From Pagrus major (Eukaryota; Chordata; Actinopteri; Spariformes; Sparidae), in contig NC_133223.1 of assembly GCF_040436345.1 (NCBI RefSeq), positions 23,013,410 through 23,077,409 of the forward strand: a DNA stretch of 64,000 bases, written 5' to 3'. Position 1 is the stretch's first letter; each line of letters opens with the position of its first letter. Made by a program: the position numbers and the translations under genes. This document shows, piece after piece, positions 41,423-53,400 of the stretch. The notes under the pieces were generated by a model. The model was not told the DNA's origin. It was given only the letters and a program-made list of their open reading frames with translations, and made no database searches.

Positions 41423-41630
41423 GGCTCCCGAAAACTAATACTTCTGAAACGACTGACTATGGCGCTGTTGAATACCAGGAAATCACAATATATATAAAAA
41501 CTGACGCTTCGACTGTCACTCCTTAACGTTAACTCCCCATGACGCTACTGCGCAGTCTCACGGCCGTCAAATGGCAGAGGGTCACGTGGGTGGTGTTCGT
41601 TCTTGAATCAGGCGCCTCAGCCAATGAGAA
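41423..41630 (-). promoter_or_regulatory. ranbp2: ranbp2 5'UTR and promoter region
   Basis: Upstream of the ATG the sequence is richer in CpG than its surroundings. It holds an E-box CACGTG at 41583-41588 and an inverted CCAAT box at 41621-41625, about 160 and 200 nt before the ATG. No TATA box is evident, as is usual for a housekeeping gene. The start site itself is not determined. Confidence 0.5.
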
Positions 41631-42177
41631 GCGAGTATTGCGTTTGACGCACGCTGACGCACTTTATTTTGAAGGATTGGTGGGTTGGCTGGGGTGAACC
41701 CTCTGGACCACACACTCTTTGTAATGGTGTAATGATATAATTCAAATACTCTGCGATACCAGTACTGATATGATTATTTTATATAACACTTATACACAAT
41801 CGCAACCTTATTTGGTTATATTTTTTATGAATACATGTGTATTAATTGACAATAGTGAAAGAGAAAGATGAAAATCCCATCAGGGTCAGTTTAAGTTGTA
41901 CCACAACATCTACCAAACCCATTATTAGTATACACTGCTCAAAATGAGTTAGGGGTGTAGCACATAGGGATGGCGAACAACTTCAGTTGTTTAGGACAAT
42001 GCTGCGATGCTGTTTTCCCATGATGCTCAAGGAATGTTTTGTTGACTACAAAACTTCACCCAACTTCCCATTGGCATAGGGGTCAGCAGATAATGACTGA
42101 ATTTTCATTTTTCACAAAATAAAAATTCAGATATGTCACAGAATAAACAATCAAGTGAAACACTAAAATATCACAAT

Positions 42178-42438
42178 GGGGCGGCCGTAGCTCAGAAGTC
42201 AGAGCGGGTCGTCTAGTAATCGGAGTCGCTGGTTCAAATCCCCAGCTGCACATTGAAGTGACCTTGAGCAAGATACTGAACTGAACCAAATTGCTCCTGA
42301 TGAGCAGTTGGCACCTGTCATCAGTGTATGAATGTGTGTGTGTGAATGGGTGAATGTGACAAGTGTTGTAAAGTGCTTTGACGGTCAGTAGACTGGAAAA
42401 GCGCTATAAAAATGCAAGTTCATTTACCATTTCCATTC
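42178..42438 (+). mobile_element. tRNA-like SINE-type repeat between ranbp2 and lims1
   Basis: It starts GGGGCGGCCGTAGCTCAGAA, with an A-box-like TAGCTCAGAAGTC and a near-consensus B box GGTTCAAATCC (42231-42241). The body has GACCTTGAGCAAGATACTGA and AAAGTGCTTTGA, and it ends GAAAAGCGCTATAAAAATGC before CATTTACCA. I recognise this arrangement from many percomorph genomes. It is not a tRNA gene: the 3' half does not close an acceptor stem. Confidence 0.8.
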
Positions 42439-42837
42439 CACAATATCCCTAACTAATTCTGAGTAGTGCATTTATACTATATATATACTTTATTTGCACA
42501 CATAAAATTACATAAAATCAGATTTGCTAGTAACTGTGCAGTTAGCACTCCTATTGGCTGATTCTGCCGGGACTGGGAGCTTCACTCACCGGGGGAGTGT
42601 TTGTTTACTACTGGAACAAACAGCTCGGAGCTAACTACTTCGCATTCAATCTTCAGAAGCTATTTCGGCAACACAATACAAAGACATCTCTGACATGTCA
42701 ACAATGTTTCTTCACATTCTGTTGCTCATTTTTGTTCCTTTCTTAACGAACCCTAAACCTGCGACTGATGTCATGTCACAGTGGAGGAGGTGAAAACAAA
42801 GATGACTACATGCACACTGGTGGCATTGACATACATG

Positions 42838-42843
42838 TTTATT
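42838..42843 (-). promoter_or_regulatory. lims1: candidate lims1 polyadenylation signal
   Basis: AATAAA on the minus strand about 1.47 kb after the exon A stop. The interval 42820-44314 has no other gene and is a plausible 3'UTR, long as in mammalian LIMS1. The choice is tentative. Confidence 0.4.
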
Positions 42844-44314
42844 CAGATGAGTTTGCAGACTTATCTTTGATATAATGACAAAAAAAACTCTCCATTCAAG
42901 TCTAGAACATGCACTTTGGTGTGTTTACATGAATAAATATCGTCTCTTGACAAGCATTGTGAAGATAAAATACAGTATAAGAGCAATGTCTGTCTGTGTG
43001 GAGTCATTTCAGTCTCCCAGGTAGTAAGATCTCAAGTAAAACTCTCCACTGGACTATTTTTAGTTGAGCTGAAGTTCTGTTTCACAGCAAACAGTCTGGT
43101 GGATAGTTTTACGTCTAAGTGACACGAGAAATGTTGTGGCACGAGTGGCGAAATTCACACCAGTAACATACGCTTTGTATTTCCAAGAAATAGTGGAATG
43201 TGTTTTTCTATTAAACTACTATGTCAAAGATAAGCGTTCTACAATAAAATACTGCTTGAGTGAAACATTTTCTCATTCCCAACAGTTGGCTTTCTTTCCT
43301 AATAGGGTCTGAGCCCTGAGGAAGTCGGTACACCTCTCTAAGAGGATCACTTTCTCTGGATTACAAACAGCAGAGACACATGTTCCACCATCTAACATTA
43401 CTCCCACATCCGGTCTGTGCACATGCCACGAGCCGTCATGTTGTAACGCACAGAGTTACCAGTCGCCATGCAATAAATCCTGTTGCTGTGAAGCTTATTT
43501 TGTTCAGTGAGAGAGGTGTTGCTTCATCTTTACAGTCATCTTTAAGGTGTACTGTGGTTATGGAGTAGATAAAACAATATAAACTTGGGATTTATTGATC
43601 CTAATAAGCTGGTAACTCTGCAAAAAACAGTTCACATAGAGATTGTTTCACACATAAAATGCATAGCACATAACAAGGCAGTTCAACATATAACAGGACA
43701 GGTGACGGTTGAGTCCATCACTGTAGCTTTAAAGAGGTGACAGTATGATGTCAATAAAGCAACTAAGCAACTTATTTTGCATAATATTAAAGGAAATACA
43801 CATTAATAAAACAAAGACATGTTGATGGAAACAGGAAGTATAAGAGATATTACCTACACATTCAATCAAACTTCCTTTTGGTTTACTCCATTATTATACG
43901 AGAGTATCAGTAACATGAGTCACAGGACAAATGGTCTGGCATCATGAGAAAGTTAAACAGCCTGTCACAAGTTTCATTATTCTCTTGAAGCTCGTCGTGT
44001 CATTTTGAAACACTGGACCATCATCATCTGTGTTTAAGTTTAATAGTGAAAGTGAAATAAGGCAAGCATGTGAGAAATATGCAGTGCAGTATTTGTACCA
44101 AAAGGCACTGAACAGGTTAATGTTAAACCTACTGACTGACTGACCATCTGTCAGTGTCAGGCACCATGAAAGGCTCCTCCGTGGCTGAAATGATGACCTA
44201 AATTTAAAATACCAATCTTATGAAACACACAATTGCTATCTTATACGATTGTTAATGATTCTGGAAATGTGACTTGCTGGGCCACCTTAGCATCTCATCT
44301 ATTTTTGTGTGTGT

Positions 44315-44429
44315 TTACTTCCGTGCGACAGTTTCAGACAGCTTCTTCAGCCTCTTCTTCAGCTCCAGAGGGAACTTCTCGTAGCACTTCTTACACACTG
44401 GCTTCATGTCAAACTCCACGAACTTGTTC
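44315..44429 (-). CDS. lims1: lims1 last exon A: canonical LIM5 end and tail
   Basis: It encodes [20 protein letters not shown], then [17 protein letters not shown] and TAA, very close to human PINCH-1. This tail holds the leucine-rich, basic segment discussed in PINCH proteins as overlapping nuclear export and import signals. Acceptor ccgcag. Confidence 0.95.
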
Positions 44430-47400
44430 CTGCGGAAGAAAGAGTTGCGGTTGGAAATTAGACGTCATCTTTCTCAGTATGTATCTGCGTCCATGCTACG
44501 TTTACTAGCATGAGAAAGGGTTTAGCAGTTACACTTTAGAACAATGATAACAAACTAGTAACAGAATAAATGTCGAAATGCTGACATACAGGTTAAAAAA
44601 AGTGGTCATGAGTCAAGATTGTACATGGGGATTTTAAATAATTTATCAACAGGAAAGGAGCCTTTATCTACCAGATTTTATTTGCAATGCTTGGGAGAGA
44701 AAGCAGAATATTTAGTTTCAGACCAAGCTGCAAAATAACCTGTACTTTTGTGATTGACCATTGCAACTTTACTTTGGTGTCTTGTAAACCCATGGGGGGG
44801 GTGGGGGCACTTTGTGCGCATGACACAAAAATGAAAGAAAATCAATCAATCAATATTATTTTCATCACAAACTGAGCGGAGTTGAACTTTTAGCAACACC
44901 TAACATCATCCGTAACATCTGTCAGTGCCTTCTTTATACACGGAGAGGAAAAAATCATTCAAAACAAAGTGTTTTATTCCTTTGTCATTTTATAGTTCTA
45001 GTGTTTTAGATTACTTATTGATCTTTTAGCTCGATAACAACAAAACAAAAAGACAGAAAGGACACAGGGGAAAAACAAGGTGGAGAAATGGACAACCTGC
45101 AACAAATGTTCTCTGCTAGAACCAAATCAGGGCCCATATTTCAGGGACAATTGGTGAAAAGTGATTTGTGTTTGTGCGGACCTAGGAGCAGGTGTTCGGG
45201 GGATTTTTAGCATTCTTAACATTTTTCAAATTAACTACTCCACTTGCTTGAATGACAACATTCATGTATAATAACACCTTTGAGAGTTGCGAAGCCTTGT
45301 CAGTGGTAAAACTTCCTCCATGAGTTTTTCAGTGGTTATTTTCTGTATTAAATGCCTTTAATTCCACTAACACTGGCAAGCTCCCTAACCCCCCCCAGCT
45401 GTCCCGGACGACATTTCCTCCCAAAGCAGATAATCGCTGGCAGGACCAGAGCACGTGTGAAACCCAGTGGGACCTCTGCACTTCCACTGCTGCAGCCAGA
45501 AAGCTGCCGGAAGTGATTAAGGCTTTACCCTCTATGTCCAGACAGGCTCGGAGACCCAGGAAACAACGCATTCACTTCACCAGGTGACTGATCTGATTTT
45601 CCTGTTTGCATAGCAGAAGTTACCAGAGTACCAGCCTTAATCCTGATGAGTGTTTTCAGGCTGAGAAGTATTCCAGTGTTAGGTCACTTAAAGGGACACA
45701 TTATGGCAACAAACAGCTGACTGAACTCTGCAACTCACACCAAAATAAAGAGCACTACAGGTAAGAGGTAAAATATATATATGTTTGATTTTGGGTTGAA
45801 CTGTACCTTTAAATATGTTAAGTCTGTGCGTCTCCCCCCTCATAAATGTCTGCCTTTATCCTTTGGCTCATATAATATAACAGTGACATGCGGGATAAAG
45901 GTTGCGTGGGGCATGTTTGAAATACAATGACAATGAAAAAGCAAAAGAACAGAAACAGAAAGGAAAGAAGATGAAAACTGACCAAAGGAAGAACAGTGGA
46001 AGTGAGGAGAAAGGAGAAAGAGAGGATCACAGACACATGGGTATCAATTTCTTCTTCTTCTCTTTCGAGTCGCGTTCGCGCTTGGCCAGCCGGCGCTTCA
46101 TGTCGTCCGGCAGGCGATCGTAGCAGTGCTTACACACCGGCTTCAGATCCACCTCCACAAACTTTTCCCTGACAGAGCAGGGAGGAGGGAGAGATGGTGA
46201 GGGGTGTGAAAGAACAGGGAAGAGAAGAGGAAGGGCGAGGAGAGGAGGCAAGAAATAGAAGGATGAGAAGGAAAGCGAAAAGGTAGGAGGAGGAGGAGAG
46301 AAGAAAGTTCGAGAGAGGTCAGGAAAAGTGGAGCAAGAGGAGGACAAGGAAGAGGGATGATGAAAAGGAGGAGAGAGGGAGAAACAGGCCCACAGAGATT
46401 ATAAGAGAAAGGTGAACATGAACAGGACTGAAAAACAGACAGGCAAATAGTCACAGACACAAGGTAGTTGTGAAGGAGAAAAATGAGGAGCAGAGAGAGA
46501 AATTGGCCCATTCGCATGTGAATTTCTGAATATAATTAACACCAAATGAGTACATAATCTAGGTCAAAATGTATGGACTGATCCAACTCCACACTTGTGT
46601 GTTACTTACTTGAGGGTGAGCTTGGTGTTGCAGGTAGAGCAGGCAAAACAGTTGACACACCAAGCCTTGTTGAGGGCAGACACCACTGACAAAAACAGAA
46701 GAAAACACAGTCACATGAGGTGCTGATGATCATCACATGATTAGATCTAATAACATTTGGTTGAGTCAGAAATTCAGAATCTCATTTTCATGGCAGTGCC
46801 AAGAAAATCTACACAGAATGTATAGATCAAACTACAGTACACTGATGTAAGGAGGGCTGCCGATGAGTGACAGATGACGACTCCACCCATAAGCCATAAA
46901 AATAAGTTTCCTCACCATCTCCTTCGATGACACGATTGCAGTGGTAGCAAACATCTCCAAACAGCTGACGAGGGAGAGGAGATAAACAGAGAGTGAGCAA
47001 CACAGTGACACGTCCTATGAGTTACGAAATTATACAACACAATGCAGCACAGACGGTCTTTATCTGGGCTCATATAACATGCCTTGTTCAAATAACATGC
47101 ACACGAGCATCGGCTACAGAGGCATTTTGTAGAGTACAACACTAGGTGGAGTCATTACATTAAGTTTCTGATCCAGCAGAGTTTACACTGAGAATGTTAA
47201 GTTACAGAAATAATGTATTTGTTCTAATAGTTAGAGTTTCTTAAAACTTTCTTTTTAAAAGAATCGGTGCCAACTGTAAAGAGTCTTTTCTGTAGGTGTA
47301 TGTTCTGTATTTGGAGGGGGATCTGAGGGTCCCTCCGGATTTTGCAACGAGAAATATGCAATTTCACATTATTGTCCATTATTATGACCTTATCGGTACA

Positions 47401-50400
47401 AAAAACTGGGAAAGCTAGATCTGGGAAAAGTCATTTAGTCAGTACTGGTGCTCTCAATATTGATTCTACATTAATCATCAGTCTGGGTGGTGCCCAAAAC
47501 AGCCCAGGTGCTGCGTCTAGGCATTATAGTGATAAGGGAAACCCTTGAGAGTGTAATTTTGCTGATACTACTGTAGTGTATGCAGTCTATACAACTGCAC
47601 AGGAAAACAGGAAAATATCTCCCAGGAGTATCTTATATACAGCAGAACAATCTCTGTGTGTGGTTTACCTAAAAAGATAGTTTTATATTTTGATTTTGTA
47701 TTTTTGTATTCAAATGTCTGCCTGCATTTGCAAATCAAAGTGAGGATTGATTAAAATTTACATATTATCAGGCTGACTAACGGACCTTTTCAGAATATTT
47801 TTTTAACTAAATTGAATTTGAATATTTTTTTCATTTTCTTTTCAAGCATCTTACATAAATATAAAGGTACTTGGTATATGTGGTCCCATGCAGAGGTAGG
47901 TTGTATGTAGGACTAGTTATCACAGTGAGTTAGGTTCAAGTATAATACATAGTTTCTCTATATTGTGTATTCATAACCGTTACCAACACTGTTGAGTGTT
48001 ACCTGGTTGTAGTGTGTTTCACAGTAGGCCAGGCCCTTGCGCTCGTAGTGACGGTGTCCCAGGAAGGGTTTCTCACACTTAGCACACACAAAATGCTGCA
48101 AACAAAACCCACAGCCAAGCGCACATGGTTAGCACCAGCCTGCAGTCAGTAACATTATCATAGTCAGGCAGCAGCAGCACAATCTGACTCAAGATATTAT
48201 CAGGTGGGACCAGACCAGTCAAGATGTCCTGTTACTGCGTCCAAACAGAATACAGAGTAGAGACGGTGGACAGAAGAGGGAGCACCAATCCTCCAGACAT
48301 ACAGACAGACATGTCAGGAATTAATGGGAGGGAATCACCATTAATGTTTGATAATGCTCACTTAAGAAATAAATAAATGAGGATTCCTCTTGTGCGAGGA
48401 CGTCATGGATGAGTTTGACAGGGCAGGGTTACACCAATATGAGGTTTTAAAAGCCAAAACAAATAGGTGGTTATGCTAGCCAGTTTATCAGCCAATACTC
48501 TTTTAATTTAACAACTTTTATGCTCAATATAAAGGATGATTTTCCCCATAACGGTATTCTTGTAGTGTAAAAAAAAGAGCCTCTGGCAGAGCATTAAATT
48601 ACATCAGACAATAAAACTCCTCACAGACCCCAATCGACTTTTTAATCCCAAATTGTTTGCTGCTGTGTGAGTACATGAATTTGACCTACAATGTACTTTT
48701 TGTCTATTCTTTTCTTTTCTTTTCTTTTCTTTTCTTTTCTTTTCTTTTCCTTTCCTACCTATTCCTTTCCCCTCCTTTCTTGTCTTTCCTTTTCTGTCCT
48801 TTCCCTCCTTCTTTTCTTTTACTTCCTTTTCTGTCTCTTCCTTAACTTGTCCTCTTTTCTTTTCTTTTTGTCTCCTGTCCTGTCCTGTCCTTTCTTTGTC
48901 GTATCCTTAATTTTCCTTTACTTTCTTTCACTTCCTTTACCTTGAGTTAGGAAAAGGTACCTGGGATGAAACTATAAAAATGAAATATGAGTTTACTTTG
49001 TGGTAAACTGGCTAATACAATATAAAGATATCATACTAACTGGTGAACTTATATTAGTGTAACCCTTGTATGGAGGCAGGGAGGAGTGAGACATGGGGCA
49101 GCAATCAACGCCAGGCCGAACCTTAATGCCCTCACCATGTCAAAGTGTCTCTCACAATAGGCGTGACCACCTCGCTCATAAAACGGGTGGCCCTGAAATG
49201 GCCGCTCGCATACAGTGCACACATGATGCTATGTGTGGAGGAGGGAAGACAGGGAAGAAATATGAAGAGACAGAAGAAAAGATGGAAGGTAGGTGGTGGA
49301 GTGACTCGAGAGAGAAAAAAACAAAGAGGCAGACAGAAACCGAAGGAACGGTGTACACAGGGAGGAGATGAACGCAACTGTGGAGATAAAGCTGGTAAAA
49401 GTATGAGTCACACATATGGCACATATTAAAATGAAGTCATCAGAATGAAATGAATAAATAAAAGAACAGAGAATCAAAGGTCATACACATACTCTTGAAT
49501 GAGCGGTTACTTCCAGTTTCTCAAATATCTACAATCTCATGTACATTTCATTTCAGCAGGAAATCCATAAATTCATTATTGTAAATATTGGGAACTATAT
49601 ATATAGAAAGTAGAGTAAAAATCATGTCAAACAGAACACACAGTGAACACTATCATTTAAAATGTAAACACACTTGGAACCAATCTGGTAGACAATACTA
49701 AACAAATGAACAGTGATCTCCTTAATGTGGGTTTGAATGCAACGTAGACATAAAGTTGTGTCTGAAGTTGCACAATTTAACAACGCACCTCCACATGCCA
49801 CTGCTTGCCCATGGCATTGACCACACGGCCCTCGATGGGTCTCCTACAGGCCCCGCAGATGGGGACGCCCATCTTGTCGTGGCAGGGCAGACAGTAGAGC
49901 TCCCCCTTCAGCTCCCTGGCGTCAGCTGTCAGCTCCTTACTGCAGAGACAGAGGTGAAGAAAACTAGATCAGCCCAAAATACATGAAAACACATTCCTTA
50001 GTACTCTCTACATGGTAAGTTGTTGCAAAATGATCACATTCTGTTTTATTTATGTTTTACACAGCGGCCTAACTTTTTTGAATCAGGTTGTCATGTAATT
50101 GGACACCTGATACCTCATATGTGTACTTACAACTGCGCCACTACATGGTTCATCCACCAGAGAGCAGCCTTTGGTCCATCACTCACTTGTGGCAGATTGA
50201 AAGTGCTACATGTGTTGTTATAAATCTGCATAGACTATGCACTTGTTTTCATGATATTAACATTTTATTGCTGTATTAGAACTGCAACAAATGTTTATGT
50301 CATGGATGGTCTGTGTCATCTCAATATATTCAAGTCACTGGATCCTGACATCAAAGTGTGCACAAACCTGGCAGCATCATGATTGCCTAACACATGAAGT

Positions 50401-53400
50401 GTGAGTCGGGCATGGCACTGGAAAGACCTCTATCTTTTCAAAATCTGACGTGGGACTAAAAACACAGCTGTCCAGGTTTGAGTGTGCGCATGTTTACCCG
50501 CAGTTGTTGCAGTTGAAGTGATCAGGGTGGTATGGGTCGTTCTTGAACAGCAGAGGCTGCTCCTCAATAATGGCGTGGCACTTCTGGCAGATGTACTTGC
50601 CAAGGCCCCGGGCTTTCTCTCTATTGTGACATGGACGACACAGGTGCCTGATGGGAGAGAATGAGAAGAAAACGACATTAAAAGACAAATAGAGGGATGC
50701 ATGATCAGATAACATGTTCTTCAAGGATCCTTCCACCTGCACAGCCCGATTACAGAGCGCTTTTTGTCCTGTGTAATACGACTGATGTAGAGAAAATCAA
50801 TGAGTGCATGACATGGGTGCATAAAAGTTTGTAGAAACATCAATGCCAGATAAAACAGCATCATAGAAATGATCATCCTTCCTAGTGGTAGACTTAAACT
50901 GAATGATGATGGTGGAATGATGGTTGTAGAGGAACTGACCTTCCAGCATTCTTCACAAATCCAACATCAGCGAGCACAGCCTGGCAGATATCACAGCAGA
51001 AACAGTCTGGATGCCAACTGTTGTTCATAGCCTTGATCACACGGCCAATGATGAACTCACCTTGGGGAAGAACAGGGGAGAACTCGTTTAAACAGTGGCG
51101 TGGACATTTATTGTTTGAATGTCATAAACCTGGTTGGATGGTATTTACTGTCTGTTACTGCAGTTCCTGTACTCACCACACTGGTGGCAGCAGGGAGCAA
51201 ACAGCATCTGGAAGTCATGTTCACAGTATTTCCTGCCTTCAAACTGTCAACAGAAGTCAAACAGTTAATTAAAGCATGCAGCTTTACAATCACACAATAT
51301 AATCATAATAACATCAGGTTTTCTCATGAAAAAGTGAATCTAAATGCAGAACTGCCTGCTGTCACACAGTAAAAAGTGTTGTTGGGAGTTTTATTATTTT
51401 GTGAATGCAAGTGGTGAAACTTTAGGCAAAACTGCTTGGAGTTAAATTTATTTGTTAGTTACAATTAATTATAATTAAATATCAGACAGCAGATTGAAGT
51501 GGTCAAAGTAGATTGAAGAAAGTGTTGCAGTTAGGGGAGGGATCTTGCAGAGATCTGGCTATTATTAACAGATGTGCTAAATTTCAACCACAACAATGCG
51601 TGCCTCACATTGTTCAATTATTAGTTCTTAGTCATCTGGATTACTGTCCAGTAGTGTGGTCAAGTGCGTCAAATAAAGACTTGGAACAACTTAAGTCAGT
51701 CCAGAATAGAGCTGCGTGACTCACTCTGAACTGTAACATCATCACACTGCATGTAACCTTACGTTGGTCACTATTGAGGGACAGGACAGTTATTCCTCTG
51801 CTCTGTTGTATGAGAAGTATTTCATTGTATAAAGGATGTACTCCACCATCAGTATTTATATTACAGTAGCTATGCAAGAGGTTGTTTTTCACTTCCTGTC
51901 TCAAAAATGAACGTAAGGCAACATTTAACGTTGTGTAAAGAGAAATCAGAAATGATACATTTAACTAGTAAAACTGTTGTAAGAAATGCCTATTGGCAGA
52001 GAACACCAGCCCTTCTTTTACTGACTATTTAGATATAATGTGGGTACTTTTATTCAGAGTTGTGATTATCTTCATTAGTAGTTTTATTGTTGTTGTTTCA
52101 TTGTTTTTTTGTAGCTTGCTGTCATTTTTTCTTTCCTTTTGCCTTGGATTTTGAATTACATAATTGTTTGACATGATGTAATGTTTACCTTTGTAGATGG
52201 CTAATTGAGAACTGTTATATGTTACGAATCAAATTAGTGCAGAAAACAGTTGAGGAACGGGTTGTTTGAGAGTTGCTTCTTGAAATTCAGTGATTACACA
52301 GCATACAGAACATTTTGGAGTAGCAGGCTCGGACCAATGCAAAGAGTCAAACCTTGAAAGATGGATGACCTACATGGTATCATACTGTATAACAAGAAAT
52401 TATTAGATTTTTCTTTATCTTATCTTTCTCTGATTGTGCAGCACAAAATGCAGATATGAGGTTAAATTTTTAAATCACATGTCCCTTGTCACAAGCCCTC
52501 ATGTAATACCAGTTTGTAAAGGCTTGGCTATTTACTATACTATGCTATGTACTGCATAAACACTGTGGTTATCCAAACAGCCATCAGCGCCCGACAGCCT
52601 CACATCCTCTGTACAAAAGCATTGCATAATACACTACAGCTATTGAGGAAATCAGAAACCATCTCTTTAGAATTTCTTCTAGTGAAAACGATTATAAATA
52701 CTTCCTGCATTTTAATGTTACATAACTTCTTTACATGACATCATCAGTGGTTTCTTTTCCTTTAAATCACCTCCTATTGTTTCTCTAACAACCATTTCAT
52801 TATAATTCAAATGTAGGTGATTCAATGGAACAGTATTTATTTATTTTTTGGCCTTTTCATGACTTTATTTGATAGAACAGCTTGAGATATGACAGGAAAT
52901 GAGATGAGAGAAAGGGGGGCCGAGGGTTGGACTCGAGCCTTTGTACATGGAGCGTGCTCTAACCAACCCGCCCCAATGGAACAGTATTTTTTGCAGCATT
53001 AATGTCTCAATAATAAATCAGCGATGCTAAAAACATCAACAAGCCATAAATATATAAAAAGAAAGAAGAAAATGTATCCGCTGAGACTCTCTTAAACTAA
53101 AACACTCTTTTTAAAAGGAAAATGGTAAAACTCAGTTGACTGTTTATTTATGGCAACAAGTTCTTCACAGGGACTCAAAGGTTAATGTAATGCCCTTGAT
53201 GTTTATATTGATCGCAGCATTATAGACATCTTCTCTTTGATAAACTGACTGAACCGAGGCTCTCTCGGGCCTGCCGGAGAGACATCTGGCCTTGCGTCAA
53301 GGCTGCTGAGCAAACAGCTTACTGGAAGCGGGCTTCTGCTAAGTCGATGTTGCATTAAGGTTGTGCTCACTCCTCTTTATTTACCTCAACAGGGCCATGT

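Noticed and set aside
42178..42255. Functional tRNA gene
   Set aside because: A and B boxes are present but no acceptor stem closes and the sequence continues as a dispersed repeat.
45329..45571. 80-codon minus-strand frame between lims1 last exons
   Set aside because: No known family and no splice signals that would fit lims1; possibly an unnamed repeat.
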